A stretch of DNA of 64,000 nt. It comes from Streptomyces camelliae. Its GTDB lineage: Bacteria > Actinomycetota > Actinomycetes > Streptomycetales > Streptomycetaceae. Positions 18,050 through 27,044 of this stretch are shown here, piece after piece; the first letter of the stretch is position 1; each line of letters starts with the position of its first letter. Where the stretch lies: assembly GCF_027625935.1 (NCBI RefSeq), contig NZ_CP115300.1, positions 9,114,001 through 9,178,000 of the forward strand. Reading direction: 5' to 3'. A model generated the notes under the pieces. The model ran no database searches. It was not told the DNA's origin and saw only the letters and a program-made list of their open reading frames with translations. The position numbers and the translations under genes were made by a program.

Positions 18050-18304
18050 TGGACAAAGGACCGGGTTCCTGGACGGTCGACTTTTATGACTTCCGGAGGG
18101 AGCTGACCTGCCCGGCCACGGACGAGTACCTCGGTGTGCACGGGGATGATTGTGTCGGTGGGAAGCAGCAACGCCTGACGGTGAGTTCGGGGAACGCTTG
18201 AGGCGGCTCAGCCGCAGAATTGTAGGTGAGTTCTAGCAACACGAGAGCCCGCCAGTGGCTGAGCCCGGTCTCGGTGTCAGCCCTGGCCCTTACGATGCCC
18301 GGTT

Positions 18305-19135
18305 ATGACCGATGACGTGCTCAACTACTCTCGACCTGGGCCCTTAACGAGCCTGGACTCGGCCCAGCTCCGGCTCATTGAGGGACTGCCGGAGGACCCC
18401 GTGGGCGTCTGTGCCGCCGTGCAGGGCCTGGTCATCCAGCCCGCGGACGCCGCGGCGCTGGGGGTGCCCGAGGACCGGATTTCCGAGAAGAACATCAGGC
18501 CGGTTGACAAGCTGATCAGCGCGTTGACCGCCTTGGACCCTGCGCCGCTTCACCAGCCCCGAACACCCGAGACACGGGTGATCGGCACTTGCCGTCACTT
18601 CGCCACCATCGCCTGCGCGATCTTGCGGGCGCGGGGCATCGCCTCCCGAGCCCGGTGTGGTTTCGGCACCTACTTCCTCAAGAACCGCGGCGTCGATCAC
18701 TGGATCACCGAGTACTGGGATGAAGACCACAACCGCTGGGTGCGGGTCGACACCGAGCACCTCGGCAAGAACTACGTCGACCGCCCCGACGACCTCGCCC
18801 CGGACGAATTCCTCACCGGGGGCGAAGCCTGGCTCCACTATCGCAACGGGTTGATCGACCCGGCCCTGTTCGGGGTGGCCGGCACCGATCACGCCTGGGG
18901 ACCGCATGAGATCAGCGGCAACGCCGTCCGCGACCTCGCCGCGCTCTGCAAGCAGGAGACACTCAACTGGGACGAGTGGGGTCGCATGACCGCGGCCTAT
19001 GAGGGCAAGACCGGTCCGGATTACGACCAGTTGATCGATGTGGTCGCCGACACCTGCGCCAAGGACGATCCACCTGCCTTGACACGTCTGTTCTCCCATG
19101 AGGATCTGGCCGTTCCGCAGCACGTGCTCGTTTGA
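18305..19135 (+). CDS. Transglutaminase-like domain protein
   Basis: The 276-residue protein has the papain-like transglutaminase core: ETRVIGTCRHFATIACAILR with the nucleophile Cys (about residue 98), the catalytic His in GVDHWITEYWDED, and the Asp in RWVRVDTEHL. No signal peptide is present, so it should be cytoplasmic. It may be a peptidase or amidase rather than a cross-linker. It stands alone, just before the IS21 element, and appears intact. Confidence 0.82.
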   Translation: MTDDVLNYSRPGPLTSLDSAQLRLIEGLPEDPVGVCAAVQGLVIQPADAAALGVPEDRISEKNIRPVDKLISALTALDPAPLHQPRTPETRVIGTCRHFATIACAILRARGIASRARCGFGTYFLKNRGVDHWITEYWDEDHNRWVRVDTEHLGKNYVDRPDDLAPDEFLTGGEAWLHYRNGLIDPALFGVAGTDHAWGPHEISGNAVRDLAALCKQETLNWDEWGRMTAAYEGKTGPDYDQLIDVVADTCAKDDPPALTRLFSHEDLAVPQHVLV

Positions 19136-19190
19136 ACCAGGGCGAGGACCGGGCACTGGGCAACGCGCACCGCGTCGGTCCCCACCTTGC

Positions 19191-19985
19191 TCAGGTCATG
19201 GCAGCCTGTTCGGCCTTGGCCCGAGACTGGGCCAGGCGGTAGGAGTCGGTGCCGGTCTCGATGATCGTGCCATTGAAGGTCAGCCGGTCGACGGTGGCCG
19301 AGCAGAGCCGGGGATCGGTAAACGTCTTGGTACAGCCGCCAAAAGCCTCATTGGAGGCGATGGCGACACTGTTCTTCTCCTCACGCTCCGTCAGAACCTG
19401 GAAGAGCAATTCAGCGCCGTGCTTGTCGAGCTCCATGTAGCCGAGTTCGTCAATGCACAAAAGATCGACACGGCCATAGCGGGCGATCGTCTTGGTCAGC
19501 TGCTTCTCGTCTGCGGCCTCGACCAGCTCGTTGACGAGCTTCGTCGCCAGGGTGTACTTCACCCGGAACCCGGCCATCGCGGCCTCGGTGCCCAGCGCGA
19601 TCAGCAAATGAGACTTGCCGGTGCCGGAGTCGCCGATCAGGCAGAGCGGTTGTCCCTTCTTCAACCACTCGCAGGTCGCAAGCGTGTGGACGACGCCGGC
19701 ATCGATGTTGGGGTTGGCGTCGAAGTCGAACTCCCGCAGCGACTTCTGCCTGGGGAAGGCAGCTGCCTTGATCCGGCGTTCGGAGCGGCGCCGGGCTCGG
19801 TCGTCGCACTCGGCCAGCAGCAGTTCGGCGAGGAAGGCGAGGTAGGACATCTGCTCGCGGGCGGCCTGCTCGGCCAGGTCCGGGAACTTCCCGCGGATGG
19901 TGGGTAGCCGGAGCATCCGGCAGGCGCCGACCACGGCGGTTTCGGCCGCCTGCTCGCTCATCTGGCGGCGGCTGGTGGCGTTCAT
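19191..19985 (-). CDS. istB: IS21-family helper ATPase IstB
   Basis: The 264-residue AAA+ protein has Walker A GDSGTGKSHLLIALG (about 105-119), Walker B VDLLCIDELGYM (about 166-177) and sensor-like NSVAIASNEAF. The N-terminal MLRLPTIRGKFPDLAEQA is typical of IstB. Its ATG overlaps the IstA stop (ATGA at 19982-19985). This half of the element looks intact, although its partner IstA is split. Confidence 0.93.
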   Translation of the reverse strand: MNATSRRQMSEQAAETAVVGACRMLRLPTIRGKFPDLAEQAAREQMSYLAFLAELLLAECDDRARRRSERRIKAAAFPRQKSLREFDFDANPNIDAGVVHTLATCEWLKKGQPLCLIGDSGTGKSHLLIALGTEAAMAGFRVKYTLATKLVNELVEAADEKQLTKTIARYGRVDLLCIDELGYMELDKHGAELLFQVLTEREEKNSVAIASNEAFGGCTKTFTDPRLCSATVDRLTFNGTIIETGTDSYRLAQSRAKAEQAAMT

Positions 19986-21040
19986 GGCATCTGTTCTCCC
20001 TTGCTGGCAGCGGTGGTGCCGCGTGTGCGGCGGCCAAGGAGCTGGTCGTAGGGGGCCGGCGAGGGCAGCGGCCGGGTGTCGGGCGGGAGATGGGCCAGCC
20101 GCCGCGCGGTCAGGAAGGTGACGGTCGGCTCCCGCCGCGGCTCCGGCTCGGGCAGGGTGGTGTCGGCGTCGTCGGCTTCCTGGGCCTTGCGGGCCTCCAG
20201 CGCGACAGCGTCCGCGGTCAGCGTACCGACCCGCAGGGTGGCGGCGAGTCCGGCCACCAGGTGCTCGTGCGGGATCCGCCGGCCCAGCAGGAGCACGTCG
20301 ATCAGGGCCCGGGTCCCGTCGCGGTCGCCCCGGACCTTGCAGGTCGCGGCCCACCACGCATCATGGACCGGGGTGAACTTCCCGGCAGCCTTGGCCTGTT
20401 CGAGCGCGGTCGCCCCGGGCAGGGCGCCGGGCTTGCGCACCAGGGCTTCCAGGTAGTGGTCCAGGACCAGCCGTTCCCCGCCTTTGGCGATCAGCCGTTC
20501 GTGTCGGGCGATCTCCGTGGCTCCGTCGTAGACGACCAGTTCGTTGGCGTGCAGCAAGGCCCGGACCCGGCGGCCGATGAAGCGGACCGGTACCGAGTAG
20601 CAGTTGGTGCGGACCGAGATCCGGCTGTGCCGGTCCACCCGCAGGGCGAAGGTGCGGCTGGTGTCGAACGGCTCGTCCGGCAGCGGCTTCAGCAGGGGCT
20701 GTTCGACAGCGAAGTACTCTCCGATGGTGCGGGGCCGCATCCGGATGCGGCGGGCATCGTCTTGTTCGTCCCACTGGTCGACGAGCAGGTTCAGCTCGGC
20801 CAGGGAGTCCACCTCGGGGACCGGGACCAGGTGGTTGCGGCGGAAGTAGCCGACGTCCCCTTCCACTCCACCCTTCTCGTGGGCGCCGGTCAGGCCGGGG
20901 CGGCAGTAGAAACTGTCCAGGCCGTAGTGCTCGCGGAAGGTGATCCACCGGTCGTTCTCGCGTCTTTCCCGGGTGAACCCGATCACCTTGGCGACCGCGG
21001 CCTTCAAGTTGTCGTAGCGGACCTTGCCGGTCGGCGCCCC
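19982..21040 (-). pseudogene. istA: IstA transposase, C-terminal part
   Basis: The fragment opens with APTGKVRYDNLKAAVAKVIG and continues through the rve core end (YCRPGLTGAHEKGGVEGDVG with the catalytic Glu) and the Mu-type beta-barrel (RTFALRVDRHSRISVRTNCY). It closes with a stop overlapping istB. Its N-terminal part lies 3.8 kb to the right, at 24837-25421. Confidence 0.88.
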
Positions 21041-21141
21041 TCTAATATGCGGGTCTCGATGTCAAGCCACTGGACATGCTGAGGACGGGTCAGGTGCCCT
21101 GTCTCACGCACTTGGACGCCCTTCCGGCACAATCAGAGGTT

Positions 21142-21891
21142 GTGGCCAACCCAGTCGTTCTGTATCCCGACATCGCCGCCCAAGGCAGCCTCGGCGCGGC
21201 ACTCCGAGCAGCGGCGGAAGAGGGCGGTTTCTCCATCCCCGCCATGGCCTCGGCCTCCAGCCCGCTGAGCCATGCCACCGTCGCGAGCACGCTGCCGGAC
21301 CGCGAGGCTCTGTTCGTCAGCTCGTGGGCGATCAAGCGGCGTTGGTCGATCCGAGGTGAGGAGTCGTTCCAAAACATGGCACTCATCGACGGGGACACCG
21401 AGGATCTGGCGCAGGTCGCCAGGGCTGCGCAGGCGTGGCACGACGGTGTCGCTCTGAGTGACATCCGGAAGGCAGCTCCGTTCGTGCACCTGACCGGCCG
21501 CTTCGAGGTGCCCGATCATGATCCGGTGCGCCTGACGGAATCCGAGTGGCAGCATCTGCGGACCGAGGCCAGGGAATTGGAGTGGCCTGGGGACGCCTAT
21601 CACGCGCTGGTCGAGGCGGCATATGCCGAGCCGGCACTACGAGGTCTCTACCCGTTTACGAGCCACTGGACGCTGCGCTTCTCGACCACCACCCGCCCGC
21701 ACTTGACCATCTTCGGGCCGTGTCTGCTCGCGCATGACGTCGACCGGTACACGGTCAGCATGAAGTTCACGGGCGCGGACGCCCTCGCCCAAACCACCAC
21801 GGCGCAGGAGGCAGTGGCGGAGGCCGTGCGCCATCTTCCTTACCGCCCTGGCCCCGTCACATCTGGGGCGGTCCGCGACGGCAGTCGTTGA
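21142..21891 (+). CDS. DUF6193-type protein (cargo of the Tn554-like element)
   Basis: From the GTG at 21142 the protein has 249 residues. VVLYPDIAAQGSLGAALRAA opens it and is followed by AMASASSPLSHATVAST, SSWAIKRRWSIRGEE, DIRKAAPFVHLTGRFEVPD and YPFTSHWTLRFSTTTRPHL, a pattern I associate with the actinobacterial DUF6193 family. An ATG at 21076 is also possible; neither start has an ideal ribosome binding site. No catalytic residues are known to me. It is convergent with the recombinases and lies inside the element, so it moves with it. Confidence 0.65.
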   Translation: MANPVVLYPDIAAQGSLGAALRAAAEEGGFSIPAMASASSPLSHATVASTLPDREALFVSSWAIKRRWSIRGEESFQNMALIDGDTEDLAQVARAAQAWHDGVALSDIRKAAPFVHLTGRFEVPDHDPVRLTESEWQHLRTEARELEWPGDAYHALVEAAYAEPALRGLYPFTSHWTLRFSTTTRPHLTIFGPCLLAHDVDRYTVSMKFTGADALAQTTTAQEAVAEAVRHLPYRPGPVTSGAVRDGSR

Positions 21892-21913
21892 TCGGTTCAC
21901 CGGAGACAGGACA

Positions 21914-23743
21914 TCAGGAGGCTTCGCCGTCGAGTAGGCTGAGGAGTCCGTTGAAGATCTGCTCGCGGGCCACCTGTCCCTTGGCTGCCGCATCATCCCG
22001 CTGGCGTTCGAGAGTGGGCCGGAACTCGATCGTGGTGACGAAGAACGTGCAGGACTCGCAGATCGACTCGAAGTGGCAGTCCATCTCGACAGGGCGAGCG
22101 CAGTAGCCGTTGCCCAGCATCTGGCGGTGCATCTCCCGGCGGAGCTTGGCCATCTCCGTTCCCTCGGCGTCGGCTGGCAGGTGACGCGGGGCGTCGTAGA
22201 GTGCCTCGACCTTCTCCGAGACGGCGAAGTACTCGTCGGCGACGGTCCGGTCGGCGATCCGCGCGTACACACGTGTCATGGACAGTGACCGGTGGCCAAG
22301 GAGGGCGGCGATGGCTTCCAGGGACATGCCCCGGTTGATCGCCTGGGTGGCCAGAGTGTGCCTGAGCTGGTGCGGAGTGACCCGGCCGAGTCCGGCCTGC
22401 TGAGCGGCCTTGCGGACCGCGGCCTCGATGCGGGAGGCGTTGACGGGACGGCCGTGGTCGGTGAACAGCAGGTTCGATCGCAGGCCCTCGGGCCGGTGCA
22501 GCAGCCAGTCGTCCAGCAGCGTCTTGAGCTGCGGATGCAGGGGGACGTAGCGGTCGGTATGCATCTTGCCGACCGGGACGCGAAGCCAGTACGCAGAGCC
22601 GATCTGGACGACCGCGTCGACGGTGAGGCCGAGCATCTCGCTGCGGCGCATCCCGGTACGGGCGAGGATCTCGATGGCCAGCCGGATGAACGGATCGGGG
22701 TCCTTGCGGGCGGCTGCCAGCAGCTTGGCGGCCGCGGCGTCGTCGAGGAAGCGGGGCAGCGGTTCGTCCGCGATCGGGAAGTCGCTGTCGAACACCAGCT
22801 GGCGGGGTGGCCGGTCGGCGGCGTCCCACTCGTCGAGGCGACGCAAGAAGCCGCGTAGTTTACTCAACCGGTCGCGGACGGTGTGCCGGTGCAGGGGGCC
22901 CCCGCGGGCGGCCGGCCGCTCCAGCAGCCACTGCCGATAGCGTTCGACGTGCCGCCGCTTGAGCTCGGCGACGCAGGTGACGTCCGTTTCTTCGGCCGCG
23001 ACCAGGAGGGCGAATTCCCGCAGTGTCAGCTCGGCGTTTTTCACGGTTCCCGGCCGCATTGTTCCGGCGATCTGCCGTAGGTAGTGCTGCATCGTGTCCG
23101 CCATTCCGGCGGGGACACGGGACCACTCCCGGGCCCGCATGTCGGCCCGGTCCGGTGAGCGACGACGCGGGAGCTGGTCGGTCAACTCGCAGTGGAAGAG
23201 CGTCGCTTCAAGGTTGAACAGGACGGTCGACAGGGCCTTGACGCCGCGGTTGGGGATGCGGCGGGCCGCCTCCAGCAGCAGGCGGCGTCCCTCGTTCCAG
23301 TCGCTTTGCTGCAGCTCGTGTGGCTGCTTGCCGAACAGGGCCATGAAGTGGGCCAGCAGGTTGAACTGGGTCATGGCCAGCGCGTCGCGAAAACCAAGGG
23401 ACCGGGCCGTCTCCATGAACCTCAGGTGCAGTTCCGGCTCCGTGCGAGCGAGCACGATGCCCAGCCGTGGGCGGTGGGCGACCAGGTAGTCCGCCCCGGG
23501 TTGCAGACGTCCGGTGACCGAGAGCCAGCTGATGAATCGGTGGGTCTCGTGGTTGAAGGCGAGCTGGCGTTGCAGCGGCAGGCGGCAGAAGTCGCTGAGG
23601 TCGGAGCCCGCGGCGAGCAGAGCGCGGGCGCCCCAGCGGACCTTGTGATCGGTGTTCATGCCCTGCGCGGCCCGGTGGGCGAGGTAGAACTGGACGAGGT
23701 CCGGGTGCACGATCGGCAGAGCGGCGGCGCGGGCCCGGCGCAT
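21914..23743 (-). CDS. TnpB-like large tyrosine recombinase
   Basis: The 609-residue protein has a long N-terminal part (about 1-330). The catalytic domain follows: ILARTGMRRSEMLGLTVD (Arg I), HQLRHTLATQAINRG (H-x-x-R) and LLGHRSLSMTRVYARIA with the nucleophilic Tyr. A Cys-containing tail (ARPVEMDCHFESICESCTFF) ends the protein, as in TnpB of Tn554. Its ATG overlaps the stop of the smaller recombinase gene (TGATG). It appears complete. Confidence 0.88.
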   Translation of the reverse strand: MRRARAAALPIVHPDLVQFYLAHRAAQGMNTDHKVRWGARALLAAGSDLSDFCRLPLQRQLAFNHETHRFISWLSVTGRLQPGADYLVAHRPRLGIVLARTEPELHLRFMETARSLGFRDALAMTQFNLLAHFMALFGKQPHELQQSDWNEGRRLLLEAARRIPNRGVKALSTVLFNLEATLFHCELTDQLPRRRSPDRADMRAREWSRVPAGMADTMQHYLRQIAGTMRPGTVKNAELTLREFALLVAAEETDVTCVAELKRRHVERYRQWLLERPAARGGPLHRHTVRDRLSKLRGFLRRLDEWDAADRPPRQLVFDSDFPIADEPLPRFLDDAAAAKLLAAARKDPDPFIRLAIEILARTGMRRSEMLGLTVDAVVQIGSAYWLRVPVGKMHTDRYVPLHPQLKTLLDDWLLHRPEGLRSNLLFTDHGRPVNASRIEAAVRKAAQQAGLGRVTPHQLRHTLATQAINRGMSLEAIAALLGHRSLSMTRVYARIADRTVADEYFAVSEKVEALYDAPRHLPADAEGTEMAKLRREMHRQMLGNGYCARPVEMDCHFESICESCTFFVTTIEFRPTLERQRDDAAAKGQVAREQIFNGLLSLLDGEAS

Positions 23744-24789
23744 CAGCTGCTCGCCCGGTCGGCGTCGATAGCGGCACTCGCCTGGAGGTACTGCTCGACG
23801 AGCCAGCTGTCGCCAGGTGGAGGTAGATCCGGGTCGATTCGATGGAGCGGTGTCCGGCCTGGGCCTGTACCGCTTCCAGGGCCATGCCCGCCTCCCGCAG
23901 CCTGGTCAGGCAGGTGTGGCGGAGCTGATGACAGGTCAGCCTCGGTAGGCCGGTGCGCTTCCGGACACCGTCGAGGATCTCGTCCAGACTATCGGCGGAG
24001 AGCGGTCGGCCATGTGTGGGCCCGCGCAGCACCACGAACACTCGATCGTGGTCGACGGGCGGACGCTCGCGGTCCAGATAGTCGCCGACCGCGCTGAAGA
24101 ACTGCGCGGAGACGGGTATCAAGCGCTGGTGGCCGCCCTTGCCCTCGCTGATGAAGACCCGACGTTCGCCTGGTGAGAGGTCGCCCAGCCGCAGGCCGAG
24201 GACCTCGCAGCGGCGAAGCCCGCCAAGCAGCATCGCGAGGGCCATGGCCCGATCCCGTGCGGTGTTCACGGCGCCGAGCACCGTTTCGACCTCAGCCGGG
24301 CCGAGAACGCGTGGGAGGGTTCGGGGCGTGCGCAGGAGCGGCGCCCCGCGGCTGCCGCTGCGGCGGCGGTTGGCCAGCCCCGTCGGCACCGGGTTGCGAT
24401 CAACGGCCAGGTCGTCGCGGGTCATGAGGTAGCCGAACAGCCCGGAGATGCTGGCGAGTCGGCGCTTGACGGTCCGAGCCGAGAGTCCTGCTTCACCGTC
24501 TTCGAGCCGGACGACCTTCGGTCCCCGCCGCGGCTTCTTCTGCGCGGTGATGAACGCGAAGATGTCCGCGGTGACGACGTCGGCCGGCTCCTTGGGCACC
24601 ACTGAGAAGAAGACCTTCAGGTCGTAGGCGGTGGCCAGCAGAGTGTTCGGCCGGCAGCGTGCCGCCACGAACTCCAGGTAGTCGTCGACCAGGGCGTGCC
24701 CGAGCGATGCCGTGGGGTTGCCCCGGCATCGACGCTTCGTACCAACTGCGGCTGCCAGGCCATCCGATCTCCTCGACGGGAGCGACCAT
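23743..24789 (-). pseudogene. TnpA-like tyrosine recombinase with frameshifts at both ends
   Basis: The core is intact: LVDDYLEFVAARCRPNTLLA (SAM-like start), LLGGLRRCEVLGLRLGDL (Arg I), HQLRHTCLTRLREAG and GHRSIESTRIYLHLA with the Tyr. Upstream, MVAPVEEIGWPGSRSWYEAS lies in another frame, so one shift is needed near 24725. At the 3' end DSWLVEQYLQASAAIDADRA lies in a third frame, needing one base near 23815, and ends at the TGATG overlap. Without these repairs the recombinase would have foreign ends. Confidence 0.75.
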
Positions 24790-24836
24790 CCTGACGGGCA
24801 GCGCGAGATCGCGGAAGAGTTGTCACCCACATAACC

Positions 24837-25421
24837 GCCCAGGACGCTGAGGGCGTGCACGTGGCCCTCGAAGAATGCTTCCTGCCCGCCGGACGCGAAG
24901 ATCCGGTGCACCGCCTTGCCCGAGTACGACAGGCGGAAGCTGAACAGGTAGCAGACCACCGTCTGCCCGGCCAGACGCACCGTCACATCACCGAAGTCGA
25001 CCTCCGCTTCGACGCCGGGGCGGTGCGACTGCGGCACGAACGCCTCAACCGGGCCGCGGCCGGCCATCGCGCGGATCTCACCCCGGCGCACCGCGACGTA
25101 GTCACGGACCATGCCGTAGGAGATGCCATGGGCCTGATGTTCCTCAAGCAGCCGGTCGAAGACGCGTTTTGCGGTGTGCCGCTGCTTGCGCGGGGCGTCC
25201 AGATCGGCCCGCAGCATCTGGTCGACCAACGGCTTGTACGGGTCCAGACGCGTCGGCCGCGGCGGCAGCTTCTTACGTGGCCGGGGCCAAGCCGACTCCA
25301 AAGCGTTCTGCACCGTCGGGTGGCCGACGCCGTACTTGCGCATCACGGCCCGCTTCGACAACCCGGCACGGCAGTCCCTGCGAATCGCCGCATACAGCTC
25401 GACCTTCGACTTCGGCGCCAT
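24837..25421 (-). pseudogene. istA: IstA transposase, N-terminal part
   Basis: The start at 25421 has GAGGGGG upstream. MAPKSKVELYAAIRRDCRAG is followed by the helix-turn-helix LSKRAVMRKYGVGHPTVQNA and the beginning of the rve domain (EAEVDFGDVTVRLAGQTVVC with the first catalytic Asp). Homology stops at HALSVLGG, where the Tn554-like element begins. The frame then runs on into that element and should not be read as one fused protein. Confidence 0.85.
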
Positions 25422-25481
25422 CGACGCCCCCTCGCAGCACGGAGCATGCCCATGCTCCCACCGCAAGCCCCCCGGTGTTGC

Positions 25482-25560
25482 CGAAACTCACCGACACTCG
25501 TACACCTCAACCCGAGGCGTTCACGATGCTGACCGACAACGGTCTCGAAACTCACCGACA
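25482..25560. repeat. Multiple terminal repeats at the right end of the IS21 element
   Basis: CGAAACTCACCGACA occurs at 25482-25496 and 25546-25560, and a variant CGATGCTGACCGACA at 25524-25538. IS21-family elements carry several such transposase-binding repeats near their ends, and the outermost copy marks the edge of the element near 25562. Confidence 0.65.
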
Positions 25561-25562
25561 CA

Positions 25563-26105
25563 CCCAACGGGGACGTACACACTTGGGCGAGGAGGAACGG
25601 GGCCCGCCAGGGCACGCCGATCCTGTTGGCGCCAGACGGTACGGCGGACGCGCAGATCAACCTGTTCTTCCGGATCGGCCCGGTCGCCTCGCGGCGGCCG
25701 CGTACGTGGCGGCGGTACGCCTTCTCTCTGGCGGTGTGGCTGGACTTCCTCGAAGCCTACGGAACCCGCTGGGACGAGGCAGCTCCGGAGGATTTCGATG
25801 CCTTCAAGCAGTCGCGGATCAGGGACGACCGCAACCCGGGGCGGGTGCGGCCGACGTCGTTCGACACTGACCGCGCGGGGCTGAACACCTTTTACACCTG
25901 GGCCTCACAGCGGTACGGGGTGGGGAATCCGGTGCCGACGCGGTCTGTCGAACCGGCCCAGCAGGAATGGAGTGGGCCGGGTTCGCGGCGGGATCCCGTC
26001 CGCCCGGCGGGCTGGCCGCGCCGACAGGTGAAGTGGCTGCTGCGGACAGCTTTTGAGCAGTGGCGGGATATCGGATTGCGGGGGTACGGCTTCGATGAAG
26101 TTTCC
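25563..26105 (+). pseudogene. Tyrosine recombinase fragment between IS21 and IS3
   Basis: An open frame gives TPILLAPDGTADAQINLFFR, RTWRRYAFSLAVWLDFLEAY, DRAGLNTFYTWASQRYGVGN and later RQVKWLLRTAFEQWRDIGLR, the N-terminal core-binding half of a phage-type integrase. The 5' end is cut at the IS21 boundary, and the catalytic half is lost at the IS3 boundary near 26105. It does not match the recombinases of the Tn554-like element. Confidence 0.65.
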
Positions 26106-26128
26106 CCGTGATCTCGGACACTCGTTCG

Positions 26129-27015
26129 TTATGCCGCGAGGGCGTGCTGGTGTCGTTGCCTGGTCTCCGCCGGGGTGAGGTAGCCGAAGACCGTGTGTTC
26201 GCGCAGGCGGCGGCGGTTGTAGAAGGTCTCGATGAAGTTGAAGACCTCAGCGCGGGCGGTGGCCCGGTCGGGCCAGGTCCGGGTGCCGATCTCCTCCTTG
26301 AGCAGGGCCCAGAAGCTTTCAGCGGCGGCGTTGTCGAAGCATAATCCGGTGCGCCCGCAGCTCTGCCGCAGTCCCAACTCCCATAGTGGTCCCGGAATTG
26401 GGTCGATGTGTACTCGCTTCCGCGATCACTGTGGATCACGCAGCCGGGCTGCAGGTGGCCCCGGCCGTGGGCCATGTCCAGGGCGTCGACGACGAGTTCG
26501 GCGCGGTGGTGGTCAGCCATGGCGTAGCCGACGACCTCGAGGGTGGCCAGGTCCAGCCAGCAGGCGGGGTAGAGCCAGCCCTCGGTGGTGGGCAGGCAGG
26601 TGATGTCACCGACCAGTTTGGTTCCGGTCGTATCGGCGTGAAAGTCGCGGCCGATCAGGTCCGGGGCCGGCTTCGCCTTCTTGTCCGGCCGGGTCAGTGA
26701 GCGGTGCTTGCGGCGGGTGACGCCGCGGATGTCGCGCTCGCGCATCACGCGGGCTATGCGCTTGCGGTTCACCCGCCGCCCGAGGCGGCGCAGCTCGGCG
26801 TGGATGCGCGGGACACCGTAGATACGGCGGGAGGCGAGGTGCAGCACGGTGATCTCGTGCGCGAGTGCGTCGTCGGCGGCCTGGCGCCTGCGGCGGGCGG
26901 CCTCGCCCTCGCGCCAGGCGTAGTAGGAGGAGCGGGCCACGTGCAGCACCCGGCGCAGCAGGGTGACCGGGTAGTTCGCCTTCTCCGCATGGATGAACCG
27001 GTACAACGCGTTCAC
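26129..27015 (-). pseudogene. IS3 OrfB transposase, frameshifted
   Basis: Typical OrfB sequence runs from LYRFIHAEKANYPVTLLRRV and RRIYGVPRIHAELRRLGRRV to LVGDITCLPTTEGWLY (first Asp) and VIHSDRGSEYTSTQFRDHYG (second Asp). It then loses frame near 26375. The other frame continues LRQSCGRTGLCFDNAAAESF, then WALLKEEIGTRTWPDRATAR (catalytic Glu in LLKEEIG) and NRRRLREHTVFGYLTPAETR to a stop at 26129. A single-base change restores the full protein. Confidence 0.85.
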
Positions 27016-27044
27016 CGGTCGTTCTCCTTCGCGAAGAAGGCGGT

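Larger units (their letters stand above)
21041..24836. mobile_element. Tn554-like element (two tyrosine recombinases) carrying a DUF6193 gene
   Basis: The segment that splits istA has imperfect inverted ends: ATATGCGGGT at 21045-21054 and, read inward from the right, TTATGTGGGT at 24835-24826 (TATGYGGGT shared). Inside are a rightward DUF6193 gene and a leftward pair of tyrosine recombinases whose sizes (about 348 and 609 residues), order and TGATG overlap match TnpA-TnpB of Tn554. No TnpC-like gene was found. The precise ends are inferred from where IstA homology stops. Confidence 0.7.
19191..25562 (-). mobile_element. IS21-family element interrupted by a Tn554-like element
   Basis: istB and the 3' part of istA lie at 19191-21040, and the 5' part of istA at 24837-25421. 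Joining LSVLGG from the right piece to APTGKVRYDNLKAAV from the left restores IstA. The right end contains three copies of a 15-base repeat of the form CGANNCTSACCGACA (25482-25496, 25524-25538, 25546-25560), as expected for the multiple terminal repeats of IS21. The left end between 19140 and 19190 could not be defined. Confidence 0.8.

Noticed and set aside
19191..20357. A 388-codon version of IstB
   Set aside because: The first 124 codons are an off-frame reading of the istA end. The ATG at 19985 overlaps the istA stop, as usual in IS21.
23208..25466. A 752-codon minus-strand frame joining an IstA N-terminus to an integrase core
   Set aside because: The frame crosses the IS21/Tn554-like junction by chance. 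The natural integrase start (MVAPVEEIGW) and tail (DSWLVEQYLQ) lie in other frames, and IstA continues 3.8 kb away.
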